Origin: Alphaproteobacteria bacterium
Lineage (GTDB): Bacteria > Pseudomonadota > Alphaproteobacteria > Kiloniellales > J153
Length of the DNA stretch: 5,101 nucleotides
NCBI GenBank assembly: GCA_003693905.1
Contig: RFLL01000425.1
Coordinates: 1 to 5,101 of the forward strand
Reading direction: 5' to 3'
Both the position numbers and the translations under genes were made by a program. Positions 1 through 5,101 of the stretch are shown here, in pieces; the first letter of the stretch is position 1, and each line of letters starts with the position of its first letter. The notes beneath the pieces were generated by a model, which ran no database searches, had not been told where the DNA came from, and worked only from the letters and a program-made list of their open reading frames with translations.

Positions 1-225
1 GGCCAGCGTCAGCCGTCCCTGACGGGGCCGAACCTCGGCGCGCAGCAGGAAGTCGAGCGCCACCGCCCCGCACACTTCGTTGCCGTGGACCAGGGCGCTG
101 ACCATCACGTGTGGGCCGGGCCGGGTCGCCTCGAAGCTGATGACGTGGTCGATTCCGGTATTGCCGGCCCGGTACGGTGCGATGTCGGGGCCACGCAGGC
201 GAACGGGATAGGACTCTTCGGACAT
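1..225 (-). CDS. Succinylglutamate desuccinylase/aspartoacylase-family zinc hydrolase (N-terminal fragment)
   Basis: Only the first 75 codons are present; the gene runs off the left edge in frame. The peptide begins MSEESYPVRL and contains VSALVHGNEVCG, with H47-G48-N49-E50 as the HxxE pair that supplies two zinc ligands in M14-type metallohydrolases of the AstE/AspA group. The hydrophobic stretch before it and the helix after it (AVALDFLLRAEV) match the usual start of this family, whose members are normally about 300-370 residues. Family enzymes hydrolyse N-acyl amino acids or related amides in the cytoplasm; the real substrate cannot be told from this fragment. The ATG at 225-223 is chosen because it gives the expected short lead into the fold. 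Upstream there is only a purine-rich AAGAAG-like ribosome site. The gene lies 100 bp downstream of the PilZ gene on the same strand, so co-transcription is possible. Confidence 0.85.
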   Translation of the reverse strand, partial: MSEESYPVRLRGPDIAPYRAGNTGIDHVISFEATRPGPHVMVSALVHGNEVCGAVALDFLLRAEVRPRQGRLTLA

Positions 226-253
226 GTTTTCGCTTCTTTTCGCAAGGGAGCTG

Positions 254-272
254 CCGCCCGCCGGACGGGCGG
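254..272 (-). other. GC-rich hairpin between the PilZ and zinc-hydrolase genes
   Basis: A perfect 7-bp stem (254-260 with 266-272) closes a 5-base loop in the 100-bp gap between the two minus-strand genes, about 30 bp before the start of the zinc-hydrolase gene. There is no T-tract on either side, so it is not a standard terminator. It could attenuate, stabilise or pause the transcript, or be a chance product of high GC. Confidence 0.35.
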
Positions 273-307
273 GCCATGGTAGTCGCTCGAAGAGAGCTTG
301 GATAGAG

Positions 308-320
308 GCCCGCGCCGGGC
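308..320 (-). other. Short hairpin just after the PilZ stop codon
   Basis: A 5-bp stem GCCCG/CGGGC (308-312 with 316-320) with a 3-base loop begins 5 bases beyond the PilZ stop codon. It has no following T-run, so at best it is a weak or rho-assisted terminator or an mRNA 3'-end structure. Confidence 0.25.
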
Positions 321-325
321 TCAGG

Positions 326-655
326 TTACAGCAGCAGGCAGATGCATTTGAGCACCCGCTCCAGATCGGTGCTCGGGATCTGCAATTCGACGCCCATGAC
401 GTTGCCATCGCGCCACACGCAGCGGCCGCAGATCGGGCCCGCGATGGGATGATCGAGAGCGATCAGATTGCCGGGCGGCAGCGCGCCGTGAAACCGCAGG
501 CGAAGCCCGTCGAGCGAAATATCCTCGATCGTGCATGCATAGGTATGTCCGCCCGATGTCGCGGTCAGAGCCACCTTGTCGTCGGGTGTCAGGCGACGCG
601 CCTTGCGGCGCTCCGCCGGGTTCGAATCCGGTTCGATCGCTTTTGACGCGGACAT
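326..655 (-). CDS. Small PilZ-domain protein (predicted cyclic-di-GMP receptor)
   Basis: The 109-residue protein is a stand-alone PilZ domain. The two signature motifs are present: an arginine cluster at residues 16-21 (RRKARR), fitting RxxxR through R16/R20 or R17/R21, and D45-I-S-L-D-G50, fitting [D/N]xSxxG. Together these bind cyclic di-GMP in the family. The strand ending VMGVELQ (87-92) matches the usual end of the PilZ barrel. There is no signal peptide or membrane segment, so it should be cytoplasmic, relaying cyclic-di-GMP levels to a partner such as a motility, exopolysaccharide or secretion component; the partner is not visible here. An unusual feature is five cysteines (C41, C76, C79, C104, C106), including a CxxC and a CxC near a hydrophobic C-terminal tail. 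The ATG at 655-653 follows a G-rich stretch that may act as a weak ribosome site. Confidence 0.9.
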   Translation of the reverse strand: MSASKAIEPDSNPAERRKARRLTPDDKVALTATSGGHTYACTIEDISLDGLRLRFHGALPPGNLIALDHPIAGPICGRCVWRDGNVMGVELQIPSTDLERVLKCICLLL

Positions 656-691
656 GACAAGGCCCCCCGGTCGGGTTGATTGGTATTGGAC

Positions 692-697
692 ATTAGA
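692..697 (-). promoter_or_regulatory. Possible -10 element for the PilZ gene
   Basis: On the minus strand the hexamer TCTAAT matches the sigma-70 -10 consensus at five of six positions and would place a transcription start about 30 bp before the PilZ ATG. I find no matching -35 hexamer at 16-18 bp, so this is weak. The surrounding gap 656-818 is AT-richer than the genes, as promoters often are, and holds nothing else I can name. Confidence 0.2.
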
Positions 698-818
698 GCG
701 TCCTTATTTTCCGTCCATGGGGTTAACGGTTTATTGACGGGGGCGGTGACGGAATTGACGACACCCGATTGCGTGTTCTGCGCCCTGCTTCCTTTCGCAG
801 GTCTTTATTCCTGTATGT

Positions 819-2399
819 TCAATAGCGGGGGCCGCGCCGTTCCGTCACGCCGTTCTCGCCCAGGAATACGTTGGTCAACGTGCGTTCGTCGTGGGCCATG
901 CGCCAGCTCAGCATTTTTTGCGCGTATGCGAGAACCAGTTCGCGACAGGCCGGGTCGCCAGCCCGATCGACCGTCTCGTCGGGGTCCTCGGCGAGATCGA
1001 AGAACAGCGGCGGCAGGGCCGTGAAGTGGACGTACTTGTACCGTTGGTCGCGAATCACGCACAGCGTGCACTGGTCGCTGGTCAGGCCGAGAGCCTGTTC
1101 GGGCACCTGCCCGACGATATCGCGGAAGTCGAATTCCCAGTGTACTTCGCGCCGCCAGTTGGTCGGCGGACGGTCTTCGAGGAAGGGCAGCAGTGACTGG
1201 CCGTCGATCTGCACCGGCACCTCGACATCCAGCCAGTCCAGAATCGTCGGCATGATGTCGACGGCCTCGGTGAAGGCGTCGATGATCCGGCCGCGCGTGG
1301 CTCCGGCCTGCGGCCGCGGGTCGCGGATGATGAGCGGGATGTGATAGGCGCGGTCGAAATAGCCCTCTTTGCCGAACAGCCAGTGATCGCCCAGCATTTC
1401 ACCGTGATCGGTGGTGAAGATGATCAGGGTGTGGTCGTATTCGCCGGTCCTTTTCAGATGCGCGATGAGGCGCCCGACGTGGGCGTCGACCTCGGCGATG
1501 AGGCCGTAGTAGACCGCCGCCAGATCGGCGTATTCGTTCTCGTCCGCGCTGAGGGCTTGGATGTCGATCTCGTGGCCCATGTAATAGCCGACCCGGCGCT
1601 GGCGTTCGAGCAGGTGGGCCAGATAGGGGTGCTGCGCCGCCTCTGCCGCCGGTGTCGCCAGACGCCGCGGCGGTGGTACCTCGCCGCGCGTGATCAGGGT
1701 GTTGTACGGTTCCGGCGCGATGAGCGGGGGGTGCGGGCGCAGAAACACCGTGTGGACGAACCACGGCTGGTGCTCGTGGAGCGCCAGATGCTCCAGGGTC
1801 TTGTCGGCGATGAAGGCGGTATCGCTGTCTTCGGCGGTATAGATCGGTCGCGGCCGGCGGCTGCCGTCGGGTGCCAGGCTCTCCGCGACCGGGCGATAGA
1901 TGTCGATGGGGCGCGGCGGCACGTCGTAGCCCTTGGCCTTGAGGGCGGCGCGCCAGGGGCGGAATTCCTCGGTCATCAGGGTTCCGACCGTCATCCCCGG
2001 CAGCACCCCTTCATAGCGGCGCAGATGGGGGTCGCGCGGGTGGCGCCCGCGCGGATCGGGGCTGGTGTCGGTGTATCCGAACAGCACCGGGTCGTAGCCT
2101 GCCTTGCGCACCTCGAGCGCTAGGTTGGTATGGCGCGCATCGAGCGGGGTCCCGTTGCGCGCCGAGCGGTGGTTCATCAGGTAGAGCCCGGTCAGCAGAC
2201 TGGTGCGCGACGGACCGCACGGGCTGCATTGTGTGAAGTGATTGCGAAACAGCACGCCGTCGGCGGCCAGGGCGTCAAGGTGCGGCGTGCGCGCGCACGG
2301 ATGGCCGAGGGCCGACAGCAAAGCCCCGCTCCACTGGTCGGCGGTGATGAACAGAACCGAACGGATGCCGTGCAGGGACGAGTCCGGGCGTGTCGTCAT
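819..2399 (-). CDS. Sulfatase-family hydrolase resembling phosphonate monoester hydrolases/arylsulfatases
   Basis: This 526-residue protein belongs to the alkaline phosphatase superfamily, type I sulfatase branch. Residues 61-71 (CGPSRTSLLTG) are the sulfatase signature in which C61 would be oxidised to formylglycine, with R65 beside it. Likely metal ligands are D21-Q22 in TADQW near the N-terminus and D331-H332 in TTDHGEMLGDH. H223 (RPHPP), N82, Y109 and K344 fall where phosphonate monoester hydrolases (PMH) carry active-site residues, and the C-terminal RYKYVHF and LFFDLAEDP blocks also fit that group, whose members are about 510-550 residues. There is no signal peptide, so it is cytoplasmic. 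PMH enzymes are promiscuous, cleaving phosphonate monoesters, phosphodiesters and sulfate esters, so the true substrate is open. Activation needs a formylglycine-generating enzyme encoded elsewhere. The start at 2399 is supported by the short lead into the first strand and a weak GGGA ribosome site 8 bases upstream. It lies 66 bp after glpK. Confidence 0.9.
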   Translation of the reverse strand: MTTRPDSSLHGIRSVLFITADQWSGALLSALGHPCARTPHLDALAADGVLFRNHFTQCSPCGPSRTSLLTGLYLMNHRSARNGTPLDARHTNLALEVRKAGYDPVLFGYTDTSPDPRGRHPRDPHLRRYEGVLPGMTVGTLMTEEFRPWRAALKAKGYDVPPRPIDIYRPVAESLAPDGSRRPRPIYTAEDSDTAFIADKTLEHLALHEHQPWFVHTVFLRPHPPLIAPEPYNTLITRGEVPPPRRLATPAAEAAQHPYLAHLLERQRRVGYYMGHEIDIQALSADENEYADLAAVYYGLIAEVDAHVGRLIAHLKRTGEYDHTLIIFTTDHGEMLGDHWLFGKEGYFDRAYHIPLIIRDPRPQAGATRGRIIDAFTEAVDIMPTILDWLDVEVPVQIDGQSLLPFLEDRPPTNWRREVHWEFDFRDIVGQVPEQALGLTSDQCTLCVIRDQRYKYVHFTALPPLFFDLAEDPDETVDRAGDPACRELVLAYAQKMLSWRMAHDERTLTNVFLGENGVTERRGPRY

Positions 2400-2465
2400 G
2401 GCGGTGATCCCGATGGAAAAAGGGGAAAGGGGGCGATCCGGGGGCGGAAAAAAGGGCGCTGTCGT
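2400..2465 (-). other. Pyrimidine-rich spacer between glpK and the hydrolase gene
   Basis: In the sense of transcription this 66-bp gap is a C/U-rich tract (about 2456 down to 2415, broken by GGATCG), including a T6 and a T5 run. Just after the glpK stop the T6 run is not preceded by a convincing GC stem, so I do not call a terminator and read-through into the hydrolase gene seems possible. The only ribosome-site candidate for the hydrolase is GGGA at 2411-2408, 8 bases before the ATG. No promoter is recognisable. Confidence 0.4.
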
Positions 2466-3959
2466 TCAGGCGGTGCTGCGCACCCGCCGCACGGCATCCT
2501 GCCAGCCGGCGTAAAGTGCATCGCGCTCGGCAGCCGGCATCTTCGGTTCAAAGCGGCCGGAGGAGCGCCAGATGCGTGCCACGCCATCGAGACCGTCGAA
2601 GACCCCCTTGCGCAGGCCGGCCAGGCAGGCGGCACCCAGCGCCGTGGTTTCGACCACCTGCGGGCGCTCGACCGCAACGCCCAGAATGTCGGCCAGGCGT
2701 TGCAGCAGCCAGTCGTTGGCGACCATGCCGCCGTCGACCCGCAACGTATCGAGGCGCTCGGCCCCGTCGCCGGCCATCGCTTCCAGAAGATCGCGGGTCT
2801 GGAAGCACACGGCCTCCAGCGCAGCGCGAACGATCTCCGCCCGTCCGGCGGCGCGCGTGAGGCCGACAATGGCGCCGCGCGCCTCGGCATCCCAATAGGG
2901 CGCGCCAAGGCCGGTAAACGCGGGCACCAGATAGATGCGCTGCGCCGGGTCTGCGCTGCGGGCCAGAGCTTCGGTCTCGGCGGCGGAAGCGATGATCCCC
3001 AGCCCGTCACGCAGCCACTGGATCGCGGCCCCGGCAATGAAAATGCTGCCTTCGAGGGCATAGGTCGTGGTCCCGTTGATGCGATAGGCGATCGTCGTCA
3101 GCAGCCGGTGCTTCGAGGCCAGCATGCGTGAGCCCGTGTTCATCAGAGCGAAGCAGCCGGTACCGTAGGTCGACTTGGTCATCCCTTCGCGGAAGCAGGC
3201 CTGGCCGATCGTGGCCGCCTGCTGGTCACCGGCGATGCCGGCGACGGGGATGGCGGCGCCGAATATCCCGCTGTCGCAGACGCCGAACTCGGCATCGCAG
3301 TCGCGCACTTCGGGCAGGATCGCGGCCGGGATGTCGAACAAGGCCAGCAGATCGTCATCCCACGTCTGGCGGTCGATGGCGTAAAGCATGGTGCGCGCGG
3401 CGTTGGTGGCGTCGGTGGCGTGCACGCGCCCGCCGGTCAGACGCCACAGTAGAAACGAATCGATGGTCCCGAACGCCAGCTCGCCGCGCCGGGCCCGGTC
3501 GCGGGCGCCGTCCACGTTGTCGAGCATCCAGGCCACCTTGGTGGCCGAGAAGTAGGGGTCGATCAGAAGGCCGGTGCGGGCCTGGATCTGCGCTTCGTGA
3601 CCGTCGGCACGCAGGCGGGCGCACATCTCTGCGGTGCGGCGATCCTGCCACACGATCGCCCGGTGCACCGGCACGCCGGTCCTGCGATCCCACAGCACCG
3701 CCGTTTCGCGCTGATTGGTGATGCCAATGGCGGCGATGTCGCGCGGCTCGCGCGCTGCCGCGGCGATCGCGTCCTTCACCACGGCGACGGTATCGCGCCA
3801 GATGTCCTCGGGGTCGTGCTCGACCCAGCCGGGATGCGGAAAATGCTGGGGAAATTCCCGTTGTGCCTGACCGAGGGGCCGGCCGGCGCTATCGAAAACC
3901 ATGGCCCGGGTGCTGGTTGTGCCCTGGTCGATAGCCAGAATCGCGTGGCGCTCGCTCAT
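2466..3959 (-). CDS. glpK: Glycerol kinase
   Basis: The 497-residue protein phosphorylates glycerol with ATP to sn-glycerol 3-phosphate in the cytoplasm. It is a full-length FGGY-family kinase: phosphate loop DQGTTSTRA (11-19), NQRET (82-86) and WQDRRT (104-109) in the glycerol site, Y136 in DPYFSATK, catalytic D245 in [11 protein letters not shown]-site TYGTGCF (264-270), and the second FGGY signature starting at [11 protein letters not shown] (410-420). The usual family length is 495-505. The ATG at 3959-3957 is preceded by GAGG with 6-base spacing. In the loop before D245 the arginine used by the E. coli enzyme to bind fructose 1,6-bisphosphate is alanine (A236), and the C-terminal segment that binds IIA-Glc in E. 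coli is changed (EPKMPAAER). No facilitator, glpD or glpR lies in the window. It is transcribed divergently from hsp20 and may be co-transcribed with the hydrolase gene downstream. Confidence 0.97.
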   Translation of the reverse strand: MSERHAILAIDQGTTSTRAMVFDSAGRPLGQAQREFPQHFPHPGWVEHDPEDIWRDTVAVVKDAIAAAAREPRDIAAIGITNQRETAVLWDRRTGVPVHRAIVWQDRRTAEMCARLRADGHEAQIQARTGLLIDPYFSATKVAWMLDNVDGARDRARRGELAFGTIDSFLLWRLTGGRVHATDATNAARTMLYAIDRQTWDDDLLALFDIPAAILPEVRDCDAEFGVCDSGIFGAAIPVAGIAGDQQAATIGQACFREGMTKSTYGTGCFALMNTGSRMLASKHRLLTTIAYRINGTTTYALEGSIFIAGAAIQWLRDGLGIIASAAETEALARSADPAQRIYLVPAFTGLGAPYWDAEARGAIVGLTRAAGRAEIVRAALEAVCFQTRDLLEAMAGDGAERLDTLRVDGGMVANDWLLQRLADILGVAVERPQVVETTALGAACLAGLRKGVFDGLDGVARIWRSSGRFEPKMPAAERDALYAGWQDAVRRVRSTA

Positions 3960-3990
3960 GCTCTGCCTCGTTTCATCGCGTCCCGCTCAT
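3956..3990 (-). other. Two chained mini-ORFs overlapping the glpK start
   Basis: Reading the minus strand, an ATG at 3990 opens a five-codon frame (MSGTR) whose TGA overlaps the next ATG at 3976 as ATGA. That second frame has six codons (MKRGRA), and its TGA overlaps the glpK ATG, again as ATGA. Such overlaps permit translational coupling. The first ATG directly follows a run of G, too close for a normal ribosome site, and glpK has its own good GAGG, so translation of these peptides is uncertain. Confidence 0.25.
3966..3969 (-). promoter_or_regulatory. Ribosome binding site of glpK
   Basis: GAGG on the minus strand lies 6 bases before the glpK ATG, which supports that start. It falls inside the second mini-ORF, so ribosomes translating that ORF would pass directly over it. 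Confidence 0.7.
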
Positions 3991-4089
3991 CCCCCGAGCC
4001 CGCGTGCATGCCGGTGCCATGGTGGTTCGGGCGCCGGCAAAGATCAAGCGCAGCGACGGCACCGATTCCAGCCCGGGTCATGCGCCTCT

Positions 4090-4101
4090 TGATTTGAATC
4101 A
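4090..4101. repeat. Small inverted repeat in the glpK/hsp20 divergent region
   Basis: TGATT and AATCA form arms around a 2-base centre (TGATTTGAATCA). The repeat overlaps the proposed -35 element of the hsp20 promoter and is an AT-rich island in GC-rich DNA, so it could be a regulator site acting on either gene. No known operator consensus is matched with confidence. Confidence 0.3.
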
Positions 4102-4120
4102 TGGCGAATGCGCCCTAGAT
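4093..4120 (+). promoter_or_regulatory. Candidate heat-shock (sigma-32/RpoH) promoter for hsp20
   Basis: TTTGAAT (4093-4099) resembles the RpoH -35 element CTTGAAA, and CCCTAGAT (4113-4120) resembles the -10 element CCCCATNT, with a 13-bp spacer, which is within the normal range for this sigma factor. Each element matches at five of seven fixed positions. Transcription would start near 4127, giving a leader of about 68 bases before the hsp20 ATG. Heat-shock control is what is expected for an Hsp20 gene. Confidence 0.45.
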
Positions 4121-4135
4121 ATGGAATGTGAAAAA

Positions 4136-4188
4136 GCCGGATCGAACCTTCCGGCAGCAGACGCTGGGCGTACTTGCAAGGAAGGAGG
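4136..4188 (+). promoter_or_regulatory. hsp20 leader with possible SD-masking RNA structure
   Basis: Three pairings are visible in the leader. A 6-bp hairpin joins 4136-4141 with 4150-4155 around an 8-base loop. A 4-bp hairpin joins ACGC (4161-4164) with GCGT (4168-4171). CCTTCC (4147-4152) is exactly complementary to GGAAGG (4180-4185), which overlaps the first half of the AGGAGG ribosome site. The first hairpin and the SD-masking stem use the same bases and exclude each other, while the second hairpin can sit inside the long-range stem. This would fit an RNA thermometer, a common device in small heat-shock genes, but it is not a recognisable ROSE or fourU element. Confidence 0.3.
4183..4188 (+). 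promoter_or_regulatory. Ribosome binding site of hsp20
   Basis: A perfect AGGAGG lies 6 bases before the ATG at 4195. It decides the start in favour of that ATG over the in-frame TTG at 4174, which lies upstream of this site. Confidence 0.9.
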
Positions 4189-4194
4189 GAAGCC

Positions 4195-4737
4195 ATGGAA
4201 CGGAATGTCGAAGTCTCGAAGGCGCAGAGCCCGGGTACGACGACTCCCGCACCGTCGCGTGGGCCGGTGCACCCGCTCCTTGCTCTGCGCGAACAGATGG
4301 ATCGCCTGTTCGACGATTTCCTGAGCGATGTCCGGTGGCCGTCGCTGTCGCGTGATCTGTTCTCGTGGGAGCCGTTCCAGAGCACGTTCAGCGGCACCGG
4401 TGCTCTTGATGTGCGCTTCGACGTCGCCGAAACCGACGAGGCGATCGAGGTCAGCGCCGAGTTGCCCGGCATGGACGAGAAGGACATCGAGGTCACGCTG
4501 GCCGACGGCGTGCTGACCATCAAGGGTGAAAAAAAGGCGGAATCGGAAACCAAGGAGCGTGACTACTATCTGAAAGAACGGCGCTACGGCGCGTTCTCGC
4601 GCTCGATCCGGGTTCCCGAGACCGTCGATCCGGATGCCATCACGGCGCGTTTCGACAAAGGCGTGCTGACCGTACTGCTGCCCAAGCGGCCGGAGGCCCA
4701 GAGCCGCAAGAAGAAGATCGAGATCACCCACGGCTGA
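4195..4737 (+). CDS. Small heat-shock protein, Hsp20/alpha-crystallin family
   Basis: The 180-residue protein is an ATP-independent holdase chaperone that binds unfolding proteins in the cytoplasm and passes them to DnaK/ClpB. The N-terminal arm (1-70) carries LREQMDRLFDDFLSD, the amphipathic helix typical of bacterial Hsp20s. The alpha-crystallin domain spans about 72-164, with ELPGMDEKDIEV (89-100), GVLTIKGEK (105-113), the ERRYGAFSRSIRVPETVD block (128-145) and the A-x4-GVL signature at A151-L158. The C-terminal I175-E-I177 is the IxI motif that links dimers into oligomers. The length is a little above the usual 140-170 because of a longer N-terminal arm. An RpoH-like promoter lies about 75 bp upstream and a terminator follows the gene, so it is probably monocistronic. 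It is divergent from glpK, with no evident functional link. Confidence 0.95.
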   Translation: MERNVEVSKAQSPGTTTPAPSRGPVHPLLALREQMDRLFDDFLSDVRWPSLSRDLFSWEPFQSTFSGTGALDVRFDVAETDEAIEVSAELPGMDEKDIEVTLADGVLTIKGEKKAESETKERDYYLKERRYGAFSRSIRVPETVDPDAITARFDKGVLTVLLPKRPEAQSRKKKIEITHG

Positions 4738-4750
4738 ATCGGCCGTGGTT

Positions 4751-4769
4751 CGACGGGCTTTGCCCGACG
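4751..4769 (+). other. Hairpin shortly after the hsp20 stop
   Basis: CGGGC (4754-4758) pairs with GCCCG (4762-4766) around a TTT loop, and two further pairs form outside an A-A mismatch. It begins 14 bases after the hsp20 stop codon. No T-run follows, so it is more likely a 3'-end stabilising structure than the main terminator. Confidence 0.35.
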
Positions 4770-4786
4770 CCTCCGCGTAACTGGAA

Positions 4787-4825
4787 CGGGGTCGGATGAG
4801 TATCGTGCCGGCCCCGATTTTATTT
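4787..4825 (+). terminator. Rho-independent terminator of hsp20
   Basis: A 9-bp GC-rich stem (4787-4795 with 4808-4816, including one G-U pair) closes a 12-base loop and is followed by GATTTTATTT. It lies 50 bp after the hsp20 stop and before the convergent acyl-CoA dehydrogenase gene, the expected place for a terminator. The T-tract serves only plus-strand transcription. Confidence 0.8.
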
Positions 4826-4872
4826 GCGCGGATGCCCCCGCGTATTCAGGATTCGGCCCGTGCCGGCCGGGA

Positions 4873-5101
4873 TCACAGCCATGCTTCCTCGATGGCCAGA
4901 GTCGCATCGGCGCTGCCGAGAACGGCGGCATGTTCGGCCTGCGCGCGCGGCAGAATCGCTTCGCCGTAGAAACGCGCGCTGGCCCGCTTGGCGTCCAGAA
5001 ACTCGCGCGGCAGATCGGTGCGCGCGCCCTCCTCGGCAAGGCGACGGCTGGCGACCCGGGCGGCGCGGGCCATCAGCCAGCCGCCGGCAACGGTTCCGAA
5101 C
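4873..5101 (-). CDS. Acyl-CoA dehydrogenase, C-terminal fragment (DmdC-like group)
   Basis: The last 75 codons of a gene entering from the right edge are visible, ending in EEAWL and a TGA at 4875-4873. The pattern GTVAGGWLMARAA, then LDAKRASARFYGEAILPRA, then a short alanine-rich helix matches the extra C-terminal domain found in long acyl-CoA dehydrogenases of about 590-600 residues, the group that includes 3-methylmercaptopropionyl-CoA dehydrogenase (DmdC). Those FAD enzymes introduce a trans-2 double bond into acyl-CoA thioesters. The FAD and substrate domains are outside the window, so substrate and catalytic residues cannot be judged. An ATG at 5073 is internal, not a start, because the reading frame and homology continue upstream of it. 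The gene converges on hsp20. No terminator is evident on its own strand. Confidence 0.75.
   Translation of the reverse strand, partial: FGTVAGGWLMARAARVASRRLAEEGARTDLPREFLDAKRASARFYGEAILPRAQAEHAAVLGSADATLAIEEAWL

Noticed and set aside
734..760. Two TTGACG hexamers on the plus strand as -35 elements
   Set aside because: No -10 element follows at proper spacing and no plus-strand gene lies downstream.
784..801. Hairpin CCTGC/GCAGG downstream of the hydrolase gene as its terminator
   Set aside because: The stem is only 5 bp with an 8-base loop and no T-run follows on the minus strand, so it is not convincing.
1341..2123. A 260-codon open frame on the plus strand, antisense to the hydrolase gene
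   Set aside because: It mirrors the codon pattern of the real gene on the other strand and resembles no known family.
2130..3131. A 333-codon open frame on the plus strand, antisense to glpK and the start of the hydrolase gene
   Set aside because: It lies opposite two strongly supported genes, its protein is low-complexity Arg/Ala/Gly-rich with no recognisable domain, and such frames are expected in GC-rich DNA with G/C third positions.
4012..4064. Inverted repeat CGGTGCC/GGCACCG (4012-4018 and 4058-4064) as an operator or cruciform
   Set aside because: The arms are 7 bp with 39 bases between them in GC-rich DNA, which is expected by chance, and no known operator matches.
4174..4194. An upstream in-frame TTG start for hsp20 adding seven residues
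   Set aside because: The AGGAGG site lies between the TTG and the ATG at 4195 with ideal spacing to the ATG, so the extension would be untranslated leader.
4099..4731. A 210-codon open frame on the minus strand opposite hsp20
   Set aside because: hsp20 has a full domain, a perfect ribosome site and a terminator; the opposite frame is a composition shadow.
4825..4844. Second hairpin (7 bp with one G-U pair) after the hsp20 terminator, as a terminator for the convergent acyl-CoA dehydrogenase gene
   Set aside because: On the minus strand it is followed by an A-rich rather than T-rich stretch, so it does not fit a rho-independent terminator.

Overview
This is a GC-rich (roughly two-thirds G+C by eye), densely coded bacterial chromosome segment. 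The gene content fits a free-living proteobacterium: a PilZ protein, a cytoplasmic phosphonate-monoester-hydrolase-like sulfatase, a glycerol kinase without the enteric regulatory residues, a class-A-type Hsp20 and a DmdC-like acyl-CoA dehydrogenase tail. An alphaproteobacterium is my best guess, but nothing here proves the lineage. I see no phage, transposon, CRISPR or RNA gene.

Layout. Positions 1-225 (minus) hold the N-terminus of a succinylglutamate desuccinylase/aspartoacylase-family zinc hydrolase that runs off the left edge. Positions 326-655 (minus) encode a small PilZ (cyclic-di-GMP receptor) protein. Positions 819-2399 (minus) encode a 526-residue sulfatase/phosphonate monoester hydrolase-like enzyme with an intact formylglycine site. 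Positions 2466-3959 (minus) encode glycerol kinase, GlpK. Positions 3960-4194 form a divergent control region. Positions 4195-4737 (plus) encode a small heat-shock protein, Hsp20, followed by a rho-independent terminator. Positions 4873-5101 (minus) are the C-terminal 75 codons of an acyl-CoA dehydrogenase that enters from the right edge.

How the genes may work together. glpK and the hydrolase gene lie head to tail with a 66-bp gap and no convincing terminator between them, so they may share a transcript. A diesterase or sulfatase releasing a glycerol moiety that GlpK then phosphorylates is a reasonable hypothesis, but it is not shown by the sequence. The PilZ and zinc-hydrolase genes follow on the same strand after a 163-bp gap and are probably a separate unit. 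hsp20 is an independent, monocistronic heat-shock gene.

Most of the window is ordinary. The parts most worth a second look are the divergent glpK/hsp20 region, which has an RpoH-like promoter, a possible SD-masking RNA structure before hsp20 and two chained mini-ORFs before glpK, and the glpK-hydrolase linkage. I did not find a clear, previously undescribed system.
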